Below are positions 46,443-55,925 of a DNA stretch of 64,000 nucleotides, one piece after another (the stretch's first letter is position 1; the number at the start of each line of letters is the position of its first letter). Under the pieces are notes generated by a model. The model did not search any database. It had not been told where the DNA came from and was given only the letters and a program-made list of their open reading frames with translations. The stretch lies in NCBI RefSeq assembly GCF_007991635.1, contig NZ_BJYS01000023.1:60315-124314 (forward strand). Direction: 5' to 3'. This DNA comes from Adhaeribacter aerolatus (GTDB lineage Bacteria > Bacteroidota > Bacteroidia > Cytophagales > Hymenobacteraceae). The position numbers and the translations under genes were made by a program.

Positions 46443-47450
46443 TCAATCGCGCTTGAGCAGCATGGCATTGGCGTGTATATCCGGGCCAAGTGCCAGCATC
46501 ACTAAGTTGTTTTTTTCAATTTCCGCGTTTTCTTCGTACCAAGCCATATTTATGGCATGGATAGCAACAGTAAGGTTCGCAAATTTTTTGATAGTTGTTA
46601 AAACCTGGGTCGGTTTCGGAGACATATTAGCACACCAATAATCTATAAGTACTTGCGATGTTTGGTGAGGCATAAAGGCAATATCAGCGCCGGTAAGCTG
46701 ATTTTTTTGAAGCAAACTGGTTACGGCACTAAGCGCCATCTTAGTACCGAAATTTTTAAACCCTTCCAGGCCCTTATCAGTTATCTGAAAAAAGTGGGGA
46801 GAAAAAACTACCTTATGGCCCTGCAAAGGAGGATCTGCGTCCAGTTTTAAGCCGTCGGTGTACATACTCCCATAATAATCCGAATTGGTTACTGTACAGT
46901 AATCGGCCACATACCATTGCCCAGCCTCGGAGCTCATACCCACCACGGCCGCACCAGCGCCATCTCCAGCACTAACAGATTGGGGAGTATGGTAATCGAC
47001 ATTTCTGGTCCAGTTGCTCCCAATACAAATAAGTACATTTTTGGCACGGTTAGCTCGAACCAGCCCATCAGCCATCAGTAAACAGGAAGCATAATTGGAG
47101 TAATCGTTGCCAATAGGTATTACCCAAGTGCTGGCAGGTAACCCTAACTCTTTGTGCAACTGCGACAGTACATTGGGTTGAATATAGGTACTGATAGAAC
47201 CAAGCCCGATTAAAATATCGATGTCTTTTGGCTCTTTGTTAGCTTTTTGCAGGGCCATTTTGGCTGCCGGTAACATTATATCAATCAGATCCTCACCGGG
47301 TTCTAAGACGTGCCGCTCCTCGTACCCTTCAAACATGGCTTGGTTAGGCTCATTTTTTTTCAACCAATCAAAAATAGGATCATTGTTATACCGGATTTTT
47401 TCCGGAACCGCCCACCCGGTACCAATTATTCTAGGAATTGCTTGTATCAT
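46443..47450 (-). CDS. KASIII-fold (FabH-like) protein lacking the catalytic cysteine
   Basis: This 335-residue protein follows the FabH fold throughout. The His and Asn of the active site are kept: H262 in FMPHQTS and N292 in FANLTVA. The position of the nucleophilic cysteine, which in E. coli FabH lies in ACAGF, is Y117 in GNDYSNYAS; the 20-residue flanks align without gaps. It therefore probably does not form the usual acyl-enzyme; it could act on free acyl-CoA, be a pseudo-enzyme, or pair with another subunit as PqsB does. The ATG at 47450 overlaps the oxidase stop in an ATGA junction. It is the last gene of the ThDP-oxidase operon. Confidence 0.85.
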   Translation of the reverse strand: MIQAIPRIIGTGWAVPEKIRYNNDPIFDWLKKNEPNQAMFEGYEERHVLEPGEDLIDIMLPAAKMALQKANKEPKDIDILIGLGSISTYIQPNVLSQLHKELGLPASTWVIPIGNDYSNYASCLLMADGLVRANRAKNVLICIGSNWTRNVDYHTPQSVSAGDGAGAAVVGMSSEAGQWYVADYCTVTNSDYYGSMYTDGLKLDADPPLQGHKVVFSPHFFQITDKGLEGFKNFGTKMALSAVTSLLQKNQLTGADIAFMPHQTSQVLIDYWCANMSPKPTQVLTTIKKFANLTVAIHAINMAWYEENAEIEKNNLVMLALGPDIHANAMLLKRD

Positions 47451-49141
47451 GGTTTCAGTAGCCAATTAGGTTCAGGAATGTTAAATTTTCTTAATACTAA
47501 TTCTGCCGTTTGCAGAGCACCTTCTACCCAGGTTTGGTTGGTAGAATATGCTTCGCCGCAGATATAACAAGGATAATCTTTTACAGGCTGAATCATGCGT
47601 TCCAGTATTTCAGTTGATTGGTAACCTGAATTCCAGAAGTGGACAGCCCCGCCATAAGGATCGTCGCCCCAGTCTACAAAAGCCGCCTCCAGCGGCTCCG
47701 GCGCATCTGTAACACCATGCAATAGTTGCAACTGCCGATGCATTTCATTCACCATTGCTTTGGGCGCTTCACTTATTTTCCAATTATACCTTAATCTTTC
47801 GTGCCAGTCGTTTTTCTGGTCGGTTGGTGTATGCGGCATCTTTTTTCTTTTAAACTTAGGAGCAGGACTGTCGTCGTTTATATCTCCCGGCCCTAATGGA
47901 ATTTCCCGCAATCCACCCCAGAAATCTGAGCTCAAGGCATCGTTATAAATCATGAGAATGGCATTGGTATTTCCGGTATTTCCAATATTCTGTTTGCTTT
48001 CACCGCCCCAGTAGTAACATTGCCGGATAGGAATATCGGTAAGTGAACGCCCTTCTGTAACACCTTCCTTTTCCCACCAGGGGTGACCATAGGCAATAAA
48101 CATTTTGTATAAATGAATGGGCTCCACTGCATTCATCATAAAACGTACATGCGGCGCAAGTTTAGGGTCGAGTACCGGTCCTCTGGGGGTTAATAATTCT
48201 AAGCTTCTTTGGGGCATAGCCAATACAACGGCCCGGGCAGTACGTATATTTTCATCGTCCCTGAATTGCAAAGCAACTCCTTTACTTGTATCCGACAGGT
48301 TTACATTATCAAAAGCTTCCAGCCAGGTATTTGTTATTACTTCACCTCCAGCGGCTTCAAACTCCTGCTGAAGGTTCCAGATTACAGAATCATAACCATC
48401 GTTGAGTAAGTAATATTTAACATCAGGTGTAAAATCAAAATATTCGCATATGGCATCAACGGCATTGGTATTATAACCCAGACAATCATAACCGACCGTA
48501 GTAACGGCTATGCTATAGGCCTCATGGCTTAACTGGGTGGCAACCACATTCCAAAAGCCATGTTTATAAAGTGGCGTGCCGTTAAAAACCTGGTTATTCA
48601 GATAATTGCGAAGCTCCGTGCCGCTGTATTTCTCAATATCCGGAAACAATTTAACCACGGCATAACCCAGAAAATTATCGGCTGTATTTCTAGGCGTTAC
48701 ATCTTGATTTAACCAGTCAATTTCGTCCTGAGCAAAATTGTAAGGCAGTTTCTCAGAGCGGGACAGATCGCCCACTCTTAATTGTTTTCCTCTTAAAAAT
48801 AATAAATTATTAGGCTCCGTAACGGCCTGTTCGTGCCTGGGCAGGTTAAACTTATTTTCGATTAGCGATTTTATTAATACTTGTGAGGATACATAACGCA
48901 TGCCCCCGATTTCACAAATTATATCGGGTAAGCCCGGTGCTTTAGCCGATAGGATTCGCCCACCAATTCTGCCACTTCCTTCAAATACAGCAATTTTTAA
49001 AGAACCTCGTTCTTGCTGCCATTTTTTTAATTCATCTGAGTATAATGGCCCGTCGAGCAGCATCCTCCAGGCCGTATAAATACCCGAGGCACCACCGCCA
49101 ATTATGGCAACATCATAGTCCGGTAATTCTTTACTAACCAT
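47447..49141 (-). CDS. FAD-dependent amine oxidase, amino-acid oxidase type
   Basis: This 564-residue flavoprotein has an N-terminal dinucleotide fold, DVAIIGGGASGIYTAW, with GxGxxG at 15-20. The GRIGGR motif of monoamine and L-amino acid oxidases is followed by EIGGMRYV. The C-terminal flavin-binding segment reads YICGEAYSTNQTWVEGALQT, as in L-amino acid oxidases and tryptophan 2-monooxygenases. The likely reaction is oxidation of an amino acid or amine to a keto acid or aldehyde. It is 27 bp downstream of the ThDP enzyme, and its stop codon overlaps the KASIII start. No secretion signal is visible. The substrate cannot be read from sequence. Confidence 0.87.
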   Translation of the reverse strand: MVSKELPDYDVAIIGGGASGIYTAWRMLLDGPLYSDELKKWQQERGSLKIAVFEGSGRIGGRILSAKAPGLPDIICEIGGMRYVSSQVLIKSLIENKFNLPRHEQAVTEPNNLLFLRGKQLRVGDLSRSEKLPYNFAQDEIDWLNQDVTPRNTADNFLGYAVVKLFPDIEKYSGTELRNYLNNQVFNGTPLYKHGFWNVVATQLSHEAYSIAVTTVGYDCLGYNTNAVDAICEYFDFTPDVKYYLLNDGYDSVIWNLQQEFEAAGGEVITNTWLEAFDNVNLSDTSKGVALQFRDDENIRTARAVVLAMPQRSLELLTPRGPVLDPKLAPHVRFMMNAVEPIHLYKMFIAYGHPWWEKEGVTEGRSLTDIPIRQCYYWGGESKQNIGNTGNTNAILMIYNDALSSDFWGGLREIPLGPGDINDDSPAPKFKRKKMPHTPTDQKNDWHERLRYNWKISEAPKAMVNEMHRQLQLLHGVTDAPEPLEAAFVDWGDDPYGGAVHFWNSGYQSTEILERMIQPVKDYPCYICGEAYSTNQTWVEGALQTAELVLRKFNIPEPNWLLKP

Positions 49142-49168
49142 TGGTCATTAAATTTAAAGTTGTATAAA

Positions 49169-50977
49169 TTATTTGTTAGCTTTCTTAGGCAGGTAAACAG
49201 GATTATAATAAGGTGGCGTGGCGTTTTTATTTATATCGACAATAATTACCTGGGGGATATGTTTGGTGTTAGCTTGTTCTAGCACTTTCGGCATGATTAA
49301 CGCTAAATCAGCCGGGGAATCAACCTTGCATGCCTCGGCTCCCATACTTTGGGCATACATCAGCAGGTCAGGATTACCTAGTTCATACAAGTTTTTCCAC
49401 ACATCCGGATTTTCGTTATCGGGTGCAAAATAATCCATGCCCTGGCTTACCATAGATAAATTATTATCGAATAATACAATCCAGATAGCACCTACCTGAT
49501 ATTTTTTGGCGGTTGAGATTTCGTTTCCCTGCATTAAAAAAGCACCATCACCAACTATGGCCAGGCAAGTTTGATTAGGGCACCCAATTTTTGCCCCCAC
49601 TACGGCGCCAACCGCAAAACCCATCGGCCCCATGGCCAGAGAGGTGTAGAAAGAAGCAGGAGGTTGTATCGCCAGATAATGCACCGACCAACCAACACAG
49701 TTACCCGCATCAATAAATATCTTTGTATCAGGTGGTATTGTTTCTTGCAGGACGCGCATCAGGGCAGCCGGTTCAACAGGGCTGCTGTTTGAATAATAAG
49801 AATCCGGATTGATAAATGGAGTTTGCTTTTTAATAGTGGCAATAGCCTGTTTTCTCTCTTCTATTAGTTCCGTATCTACCTTAACCGCTGGTATCAGTTC
49901 GGCTAAATCATTGATGAAAGCGCCTGCTTCGCCTACAATGCCTTGGGTTACTTCAAAAGAACGGGCAATTATCTTCTGGTTTATATCTACTTGTATAAAT
50001 GGTGCATCAGGGCCCTGTGGTTTAAGAATCGGCAACCAGGAATTGGTAGAGAGTTCACCTAAGGACGAGCCAATTATCATAATACCATCATATGGCACAT
50101 CAGTAGCCGTAAGGTATGCGTAAGGCCACATACAGTCTGCCATTCCATAAACCCGTAACGATAATTTATGCGTTTCCGGGAAAATTCCTTTTCCATCAGC
50201 CGTCGTAATAACTGGTATGCCGAAAGTTTCTACAAACAATAATAAATTATTATAAGTAGACATATCAGTTAATGCTTGCCGGCACCCATTTCCTAAGAAT
50301 AACAAGGGCCGTTTACAAGCTAATAAGGAAGTCATGGCTTTTTTAACTGCACCGACGGGGGCACCTTGTGGATTGGTGCGGTAAGCCGTTGTGTTAACAG
50401 ACATTACGGCATTGGTGAGCGGCTCTATGGATACATTTACCGGCAAACTAAGATGTACTGCCTGGCGGGGAATGGAAAGTGCATCGCGGAAAGCCTGTTT
50501 AATAATTGTTTCTGCGTCAGTGCCACTTGTAACAACACTGCTGTAACCCGTAGCGGCCGTAAAAATGGCGTTTATATTCAAGCCTCCATCAATACCTTCC
50601 TGCAAATAGCCCATTCCAAAATACTTCTGGTCTATTTCGCCGGTTAGTAACAGCATCGCTGATCCATCGGCCTGGGCATTCATTACGCCGGTAAGCGCGT
50701 TGGTTGCGCCTGGCCCGGTAGTTACCACAACCACCCCTAATTTTCCAGTTGCCCGGTAATAGCCGTCGGCTATGTAAGCGGCTCCCGTTTCCTGTCTGCA
50801 GATGATATATTCAATACTATCGGTATTGTTTTTGAGATCTACCAGGAAGTTCATTAATCCACCCCCAGGAATTCCGAAAACATGTTTTACACCCTCTAAA
50901 TTAAAGTAGTGCATAATCATATCGCCTACAGTAGGAGACGATGGGGAAGCAGGAGCAATCGTGGTTTCCTTTGCCAT
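49169..50977 (-). CDS. ThDP-dependent enzyme, acetolactate-synthase-like
   Basis: This 602-residue enzyme has the three domains of the pyruvate oxidase/acetolactate synthase superfamily. The activating glutamate is E63 (CRQETGAAYIADGYYRATG) and the ThDP motif runs from GDG (476-478) to NN (505-506). The central domain with GNGCRQ around 230 is less like true acetolactate synthases, and no ilvN or other branched-chain gene is nearby, so isoleucine/valine synthesis is unlikely. Placement ahead of an amine oxidase and a KASIII-like protein suggests decarboxylation or carboligation of keto acids. It starts with ATG as the first gene of the operon. Confidence 0.86.
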   Translation of the reverse strand: MAKETTIAPASPSSPTVGDMIMHYFNLEGVKHVFGIPGGGLMNFLVDLKNNTDSIEYIICRQETGAAYIADGYYRATGKLGVVVVTTGPGATNALTGVMNAQADGSAMLLLTGEIDQKYFGMGYLQEGIDGGLNINAIFTAATGYSSVVTSGTDAETIIKQAFRDALSIPRQAVHLSLPVNVSIEPLTNAVMSVNTTAYRTNPQGAPVGAVKKAMTSLLACKRPLLFLGNGCRQALTDMSTYNNLLLFVETFGIPVITTADGKGIFPETHKLSLRVYGMADCMWPYAYLTATDVPYDGIMIIGSSLGELSTNSWLPILKPQGPDAPFIQVDINQKIIARSFEVTQGIVGEAGAFINDLAELIPAVKVDTELIEERKQAIATIKKQTPFINPDSYYSNSSPVEPAALMRVLQETIPPDTKIFIDAGNCVGWSVHYLAIQPPASFYTSLAMGPMGFAVGAVVGAKIGCPNQTCLAIVGDGAFLMQGNEISTAKKYQVGAIWIVLFDNNLSMVSQGMDYFAPDNENPDVWKNLYELGNPDLLMYAQSMGAEACKVDSPADLALIMPKVLEQANTKHIPQVIIVDINKNATPPYYNPVYLPKKANK

Positions 50978-51234
50978 ACAGGTAATTTTAAATAAGGTTG
51001 GAATAAGCTAATTTAAACTTATCAATGTGTTAAATATGTAAGCTTTACACACCACTATCCTTTGCACCTGCTACCCATCACAAGTTTTTACTTCAAATGC
51101 AGTTATGTTTAATCTCTACTCGTATCCAGAAATTATTTGATTATCTATAAATAATGGTATACTTTAATTTTATCAGGAAATAAATGAATTATGAAAAGGC
51201 CTGTAAGAAATTATGATGTGCAGGCAACACCAGT

Positions 51235-52719
51235 TTAATGAGCCGCCCTTCTTTTTATTATTCCACCGGATGCCTCCCGAATGGTAGTGGCAAAAACAAA
51301 GGCTTTTGCATCTGCTTCATACACCAATGTTTTCAGCTTGCGTAGCTCCATTCGGGTAACTACCGTAAAAATAATATCGCAGTTACTGCTTACATCAAAT
51401 TTGCCGGGAAGAAAGCCTCTTTCGCCTTTATAGACCGTTATGCCCCGGCCCAGCTCATTTACAAGCCTATATTTTATCATTTCACTTTCACCAGATATAA
51501 TCGTAACGCCGGTATAAGCTTCAATACCTTCTATTACATAGTCTATCATGCGGGAAGCAGCAAAGTAAGTTAAAATAGAATACAGCGCCGTTTCGAGGCC
51601 AAACTTAAACGCCGCAATGGTAAAGATTATAATATTCAGCCCCAGTATAATTTCTGTAATAGTAAAGCTGGTTCGTTTTAAAGTATATAAAGCCAGTACT
51701 TCTATGCCATCTAAAGCACAGCCGGCCCGCATGGTTAAACCTACTCCTAAGCCTAAAAATACGCCCCCAAAAATAGAAATAAGTAGTTTATCGGAAGTAA
51801 CAACGGGGTACGGTATTAAGAGCAGGCAAAACCCCAGCAGCAAAACCGAAAGAAATGTTTTAAAAGCAAACTTTTTGCTAACCGTAAAATATGCCGCTAT
51901 AATAAGGGGCAAATTTAAGGTTACAATAATATACGCTAAATTAAAGTGGTACAGCTCGTGGAGCAGTAGGGACATGCCGGTTACACCCCCATCGAAGAAC
52001 TGATTAGGTACCAGAAATCCTTTAAGGGCAAAACCTGCAAGTATTACCCCGGCCATTATTAAAAAGAAGTCCTGTAACTCCGAAACAATAAGGTGACGTC
52101 TATCCACATTATTGGCATTACTCAATACTATATTCAGATGATTAACTTTATGCTCGGCATAATGGGTTTTGGCGTACTGTGTAAAAAAGCGGTGTGAGGT
52201 TAAAAACGCTATTTGTTTTCGATTCCATTCCAACCTGTTTTTTACAAGGCCATTGGCTTTAAACTCCTGGTACAAATGTTCGGCATTGGGGAAATAATCA
52301 GTAGTTCCTAAATATTGCAAGTCTGCATCGCATATAATATATTGCAACTTATCTGCGGGTGCATGCGGCAGCTTAGTAGCCATAATTATCTGGCAAATGG
52401 TATCAATTTGGAGAGGTTCAAAACCCAATGCCGGAAGTGTTTTCCGGGCAATGTGGCAGGAAGCTTCTTCGTGATTTTTATAAGCATTCAAAAATCCTGC
52501 ATCATGATAAAGCGCAGCCGTTTTTAGCAATACCAGTTCTTCATCTGTTACCCCTTCTGCTACTGCTATCTTTTCTGCAGCAGCAATAACAGATTTTGTA
52601 TGATCGGCATTATGATATTTAAGATGCGCCGGCAAATTCTTTTCTAGTTGCGGCATTAAAAACGAATATGCTATCTGATACAGCCTGGTTCCTGTATTTG
52701 AGTTAATTACTGGTTCCAT
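51235..52719 (-). CDS. HD-domain / YitT-family membrane protein fusion
   Basis: This 494-residue protein joins two domains rarely seen together. The N-terminal cytoplasmic HD phosphohydrolase domain (about 1-190) has H40, the paired H72-D73 (LYHDAGFLN) and DADLQYLG. The C-terminal part (about 215-494) is a YitT-family protein with about five or six hydrophobic helices and a terminal DUF2179 domain (GRGITVYKGERGFLPGK onward). HD domains often hydrolyse nucleotides; DUF2179 is a small ligand-binding domain. The combination suggests nucleotide-controlled membrane transport or sensing. It lies 257 bp upstream of the ThDP operon on the same strand, so co-transcription is possible but unproven. Length is consistent with an intact fusion, not a sequencing join. 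Confidence 0.8.
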   Translation of the reverse strand: MEPVINSNTGTRLYQIAYSFLMPQLEKNLPAHLKYHNADHTKSVIAAAEKIAVAEGVTDEELVLLKTAALYHDAGFLNAYKNHEEASCHIARKTLPALGFEPLQIDTICQIIMATKLPHAPADKLQYIICDADLQYLGTTDYFPNAEHLYQEFKANGLVKNRLEWNRKQIAFLTSHRFFTQYAKTHYAEHKVNHLNIVLSNANNVDRRHLIVSELQDFFLIMAGVILAGFALKGFLVPNQFFDGGVTGMSLLLHELYHFNLAYIIVTLNLPLIIAAYFTVSKKFAFKTFLSVLLLGFCLLLIPYPVVTSDKLLISIFGGVFLGLGVGLTMRAGCALDGIEVLALYTLKRTSFTITEIILGLNIIIFTIAAFKFGLETALYSILTYFAASRMIDYVIEGIEAYTGVTIISGESEMIKYRLVNELGRGITVYKGERGFLPGKFDVSSNCDIIFTVVTRMELRKLKTLVYEADAKAFVFATTIREASGGIIKRRAAH

Positions 52720-52961
52720 CTAAAAAAATTAGTGAGTATTTTGTGAATTACAGAAGGTGTAATTTTACTTTTCAGAGACGCCTCTCTTACTATCTGGTAT
52801 TGGAAAGATTCTCAAATTATATTAAAGCAGTCTTCTGTAATTTTTTTTTTATTATAGAAAAATACGCTTCAGCCGCTCCACGTTATTTTATACACCAGAG
52901 CTAATCCTATTTAATTTTTAAAATCATTTTGTAAGCAGGAAGATAAATAAAGCGCATCTTT

Positions 52962-52997
52962 AATTTATAATTTCCAATTCTTGATTTGTCGAAGCAC
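52962..52997 (+). repeat. Short dispersed repeat, copy 2
   Basis: Begins AATTTATAATTTC and ends GAAGCAC, like 8084-8119. The similarity is mostly in AT-rich sequence. Confidence 0.3.
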
Positions 52998-53381
52998 AAA
53001 TAATAGTAAAATCAAATTAGCAGCCCTTAATAATACAAACTGTAACATAAATTATTACCCTTTCTTATCATGCCTTACGGCTTTATGCTTGATGCACATT
53101 CCCCACAGGATACAACTATTTTAATCTTCTTAATTCTCACCTACAGTTCTTATAAATTTATAAAAAATAATGAAAAAATATATATTTTTCTATCTTTTTA
53201 TAGGAGATATTAACTTTAGCTGAAGATGGCCTAAAAACGATAGCGTTTACTTGCTTAACTTTGCAGGAGAAGAGAAAAACTGAAAGAATTAGGGCAGCGC
53301 AAATTGAGCGCTGTTTTAATGGCGAACTATTAAAAAAGATAGCCAATATTACCAGATGAAAATATTGTTTGCTGTCCCGGC

Positions 53382-53427
53382 AAGATAAAACCAAAGAGAA
53401 ATTAAATTACACCTTTGGTTTTATCTT
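53382..53427 (-). terminator. Rho-independent terminator downstream of selO
   Basis: AAGATAAAACCAAAG (53382-53396) and CTTTGGTTTTATCTT (53413-53427) form a perfect 15 bp stem around a 16-base loop, with T-runs. It lies 46 bp after the selO stop codon on the minus strand. Confidence 0.85.
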
Positions 53428-53473
53428 ATCGGAAAGTACTTAAAACGAATATTTTAATAATATTACGGGCATT

Positions 53474-55033
53474 TTATGAGCTACAAGACAACATAGAGCA
53501 GCCTGCTTTTTGGCTGGCCCAGTTAGGCCGCTTTACCATAAACGCATCCCACTTCCCGGAATAAGGTTCTTTTATGGCTTCCTGTAGTTTACCAAACAAG
53601 GTGCTTTCTCCCCTTTCCAGTTCTTCAATGGCCTGATGTAGTAAGTAATTCCGTAGAATAAAACGCGGATTGGCTTTTTGCATACGAGTGATTCTTTCTT
53701 CCGGCCCGATGCTATTCTTCTGAATTCTTTCCTGGTAAGTTTTAATAAAATTTAAGAATAGTTCTTGCTCTTTTCCTTCGGGTGCGCGGTAAAAGCTATC
53801 TTTAAAATGGTTTAGCACCGCTTCTTCTGGTTCCGGGTGTATTGGCAATGCTATTAGCAACTGATAGAAAATAGTCATATCGGGTTTTATCCGGGTAAGC
53901 ATATCCTCCAGGGCTACCAATAAGTCAATATCTTCTGGCTTTACTTTGTCGAGCCCCAGCTTATTACCCAACATAGATTGGTATTTTGTGCTGTAAATAT
54001 CCTCGAAGGTTTCCAGGGCGGCTACTATTTCTTCGGTGCCGGATAGCAGAGGGGCGATGGCACTGGCCAGGCAACCCAGATTCCAGTAAGCAATGGAAGG
54101 CTGCTGCCCAAAGGCATACCGTCGGCCCGGCAAATCCGTAGTATTGGGCGTAAAATCAGGGTCATAATCATCCAGGAAGGAATAAGGTCCATAATCAATC
54201 GTCAGACCCAGGATAGACATGTTGTCGGTGTTCATTACGCCGTGGACAAAACCTACTCGTTGCCATTCTACCATTAAACTCGCAGTACGGGCTACTATCT
54301 CTTTAAACCACAGTAATATTTTATCTTCTCCCTGAAGGTGCAGAAAATATTGCTGAATGGTCCAGTTGGTTAAGTTTTTTAAATTTTCGTTTTCCTGGCG
54401 GGCAGCGAGCAACTCAAAATTCCCGAAGCGCAGAAAACTAGGGGCTACCCGCATCACAATAGCGCCGGGCTCAAATTCCGGATTTCCGTTATAAAACATA
54501 TCGCGCATGACTTGGTCTCCGGTAGCTACCAGGCTCAGAGCCCGGGTAGTTGGTACGCCCAGGTAATGCATGGCCTCACTCATTAAATATTCCCGGACCG
54601 AAGAGCGTAAAACGGCCCGGCCATCGGCCCGCCGGGAGTAGGGTGTGCGGCCAGCCCCCTTTAATTGCAGTTCCCAGGTTTGCTCGTTACCGCTATCCCA
54701 TTCACCCAAGGTTATCGCCCGGCCATCGCCCAACTGACCAGCCCAATGCCCAAACTGATGGCCGGCGTAGCAGGCCGCATAGGGCTGCATCGACTCCGTT
54801 ACAAAGTTGCCCGCCAGTATGTCAATATCTTTTTGTTATGTAGGCTTTAATATACCCAGTTCGGCAGCCAGTTCATCCGACCAGGCCAGTAACTTGGGTG
54901 ATCTGACAGGAGAAGGATTAACCTTACTATATAAAACACCCGGGGTTTGGCGGGGGCGCGCATCACCGGATACATCGCCCGGAAAATTATTTACAAATGC
55001 ATTCTTGTATTCTTTAGCACTCAGGCTTTGCAT
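53474..55033 (-). pseudogene. selO: selO, protein adenylyltransferase gene interrupted by an in-frame stop codon
   Basis: SelO proteins transfer AMP to serine, threonine or tyrosine residues using a kinase-like fold. Here the reading frame is full length (about 518 residues) but has one TAA at 54836-54838, after codon 65, between ELGILKPT and QKDIDILAG. The frames on both sides are the same, so this is a point change, not a frameshift; GAA to TAA would fit. Both halves are well conserved: RPRQTPGVLYSKV, YAGHQFGHWAGQLGDGRA, SVREYLMSEAMHYLG, MNTDNMS, IDYGPYSF, and the C-terminal CSS. The ATG at 55033 is chosen. Either the gene is newly inactivated or the sequence contains an error; a restart at an internal ATG (54790) would lose the first 81 residues. 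Confidence 0.85.
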
Positions 55034-55590
55034 AACCAATTTGTTTGATTCCTAATCTGACTAGAAACTTAGTTTAACCGAACCTTCGCATTTTTCTAAG
55101 GTAAAATACAAAAGTAATTATCGGAATTTTTATATTTTCGTTTAAAAATAAAATAAGAATAATATTTCATGTATAAGTACTATAAATATCTCACAAAAGG
55201 TTCAAAAGAAAATTTTCACTACCGCTTTAGGTTCGTTTATTACGGGTAGGCTAACTTGTTGTTCCAAAATCAGGAATACTTTCCAGGTACATAGCACTTC
55301 AGCTGTATAGCTTTATCCTGAGATCGCCAAAAATTGTGTTAAAGTAACTGACCTTCTAATTATAAATACATTATTTAAATAATACATTTTATAATTAAAC
55401 AAAAATTATTATTTTGCGTATATTTTATTAGAATCTTTCTGTTACTTCATTTCTGTTAATAAGATTTGAAACAGGGAAATTCTTGGCTAGTGGCTTGCAA
55501 GATTTTGAGGCTGGATCGGAAATTTTAAAGAGTTTAAGAAGGTTCAGCAAATTTATTTTAATATTTTATTCACCTTTTAAACTTACCGTC
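55034..55590. other. Intergenic region between selO and a small membrane protein
   Basis: About 557 bp of AT-rich DNA, holding the selO promoter on one side and that of the small protein on the other. I see no further feature. In-frame upstream codons of the small ORF extend to 55483 but do not look coding. Confidence 0.45.
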
Positions 55591-55686
55591 ATGAAAAAAA
55601 CTTTACAATCTTCAGAAATTTCTATCGGGGTTGCTGTAACTGCCTGGTTCGTATTAATGTATATTATGGCGCAATTCCTGGTTTGA
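55591..55686 (+). CDS. Candidate single-pass small membrane protein, 31 residues
   Basis: MKKTLQSSEISIGVAVTAWF begins a 31-residue product with one hydrophobic helix (about 11-31) and a basic N-terminus, ending at TGA. The ATG at 55591 follows an A-rich run and fits better than the upstream in-frame start at 55483, whose extra residues are not protein-like. A hairpin terminator lies 125 bp downstream. Role unknown; expression is not proved. Confidence 0.45.
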   Translation: MKKTLQSSEISIGVAVTAWFVLMYIMAQFLV

Positions 55687-55810
55687 GTAATATCAGAGCA
55701 GTACTTTGCGGGTAAATTTATTTAAGTGTAATTTTATACACAGCACTAAAGGGTTTTAGTCCGTACAAAATAATTTAACAACAGGAAAAAATATTACCTG
55801 TAAGCGTTAA

Positions 55811-55871
55811 AATAAGAATCAGCCATAAGGCAGGCTTCATTTCGGAGTCTACTTTTTGGCTGATTCTTATT
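55811..55871. terminator. Terminator-like inverted repeat
   Basis: AATAAGAATCAGCCA (55811-55825) and TGGCTGATTCTTATT (55857-55871) form a perfect 15 bp stem with a 31-base loop. T-rich ends flank it on both strands. It lies between the small forward ORF and the convergent YceI gene. Confidence 0.75.
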
Positions 55872-55925
55872 TAATACTAAAGTAAATCTTATCTTCTGCC
55901 GTGTAAGAGTGCGTTTTTTATCTTC

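Larger units (their letters stand above)
52720..53473. other. Intergenic region between selO and the HD-YitT gene
   Basis: 754 bp. It contains the second copy of a short AT-rich repeat (52962-52997, 30 of 36 positions matching 8084-8119) and the terminator of selO (53382-53427). A 78-codon minus-strand frame (53158-53394) looks non-coding. Confidence 0.55.

Noticed and set aside
53158..53394. 78-codon minus-strand frame upstream of the selO terminator
   Set aside because: AT-rich composition and no protein-like pattern; it overlaps the terminator arm.
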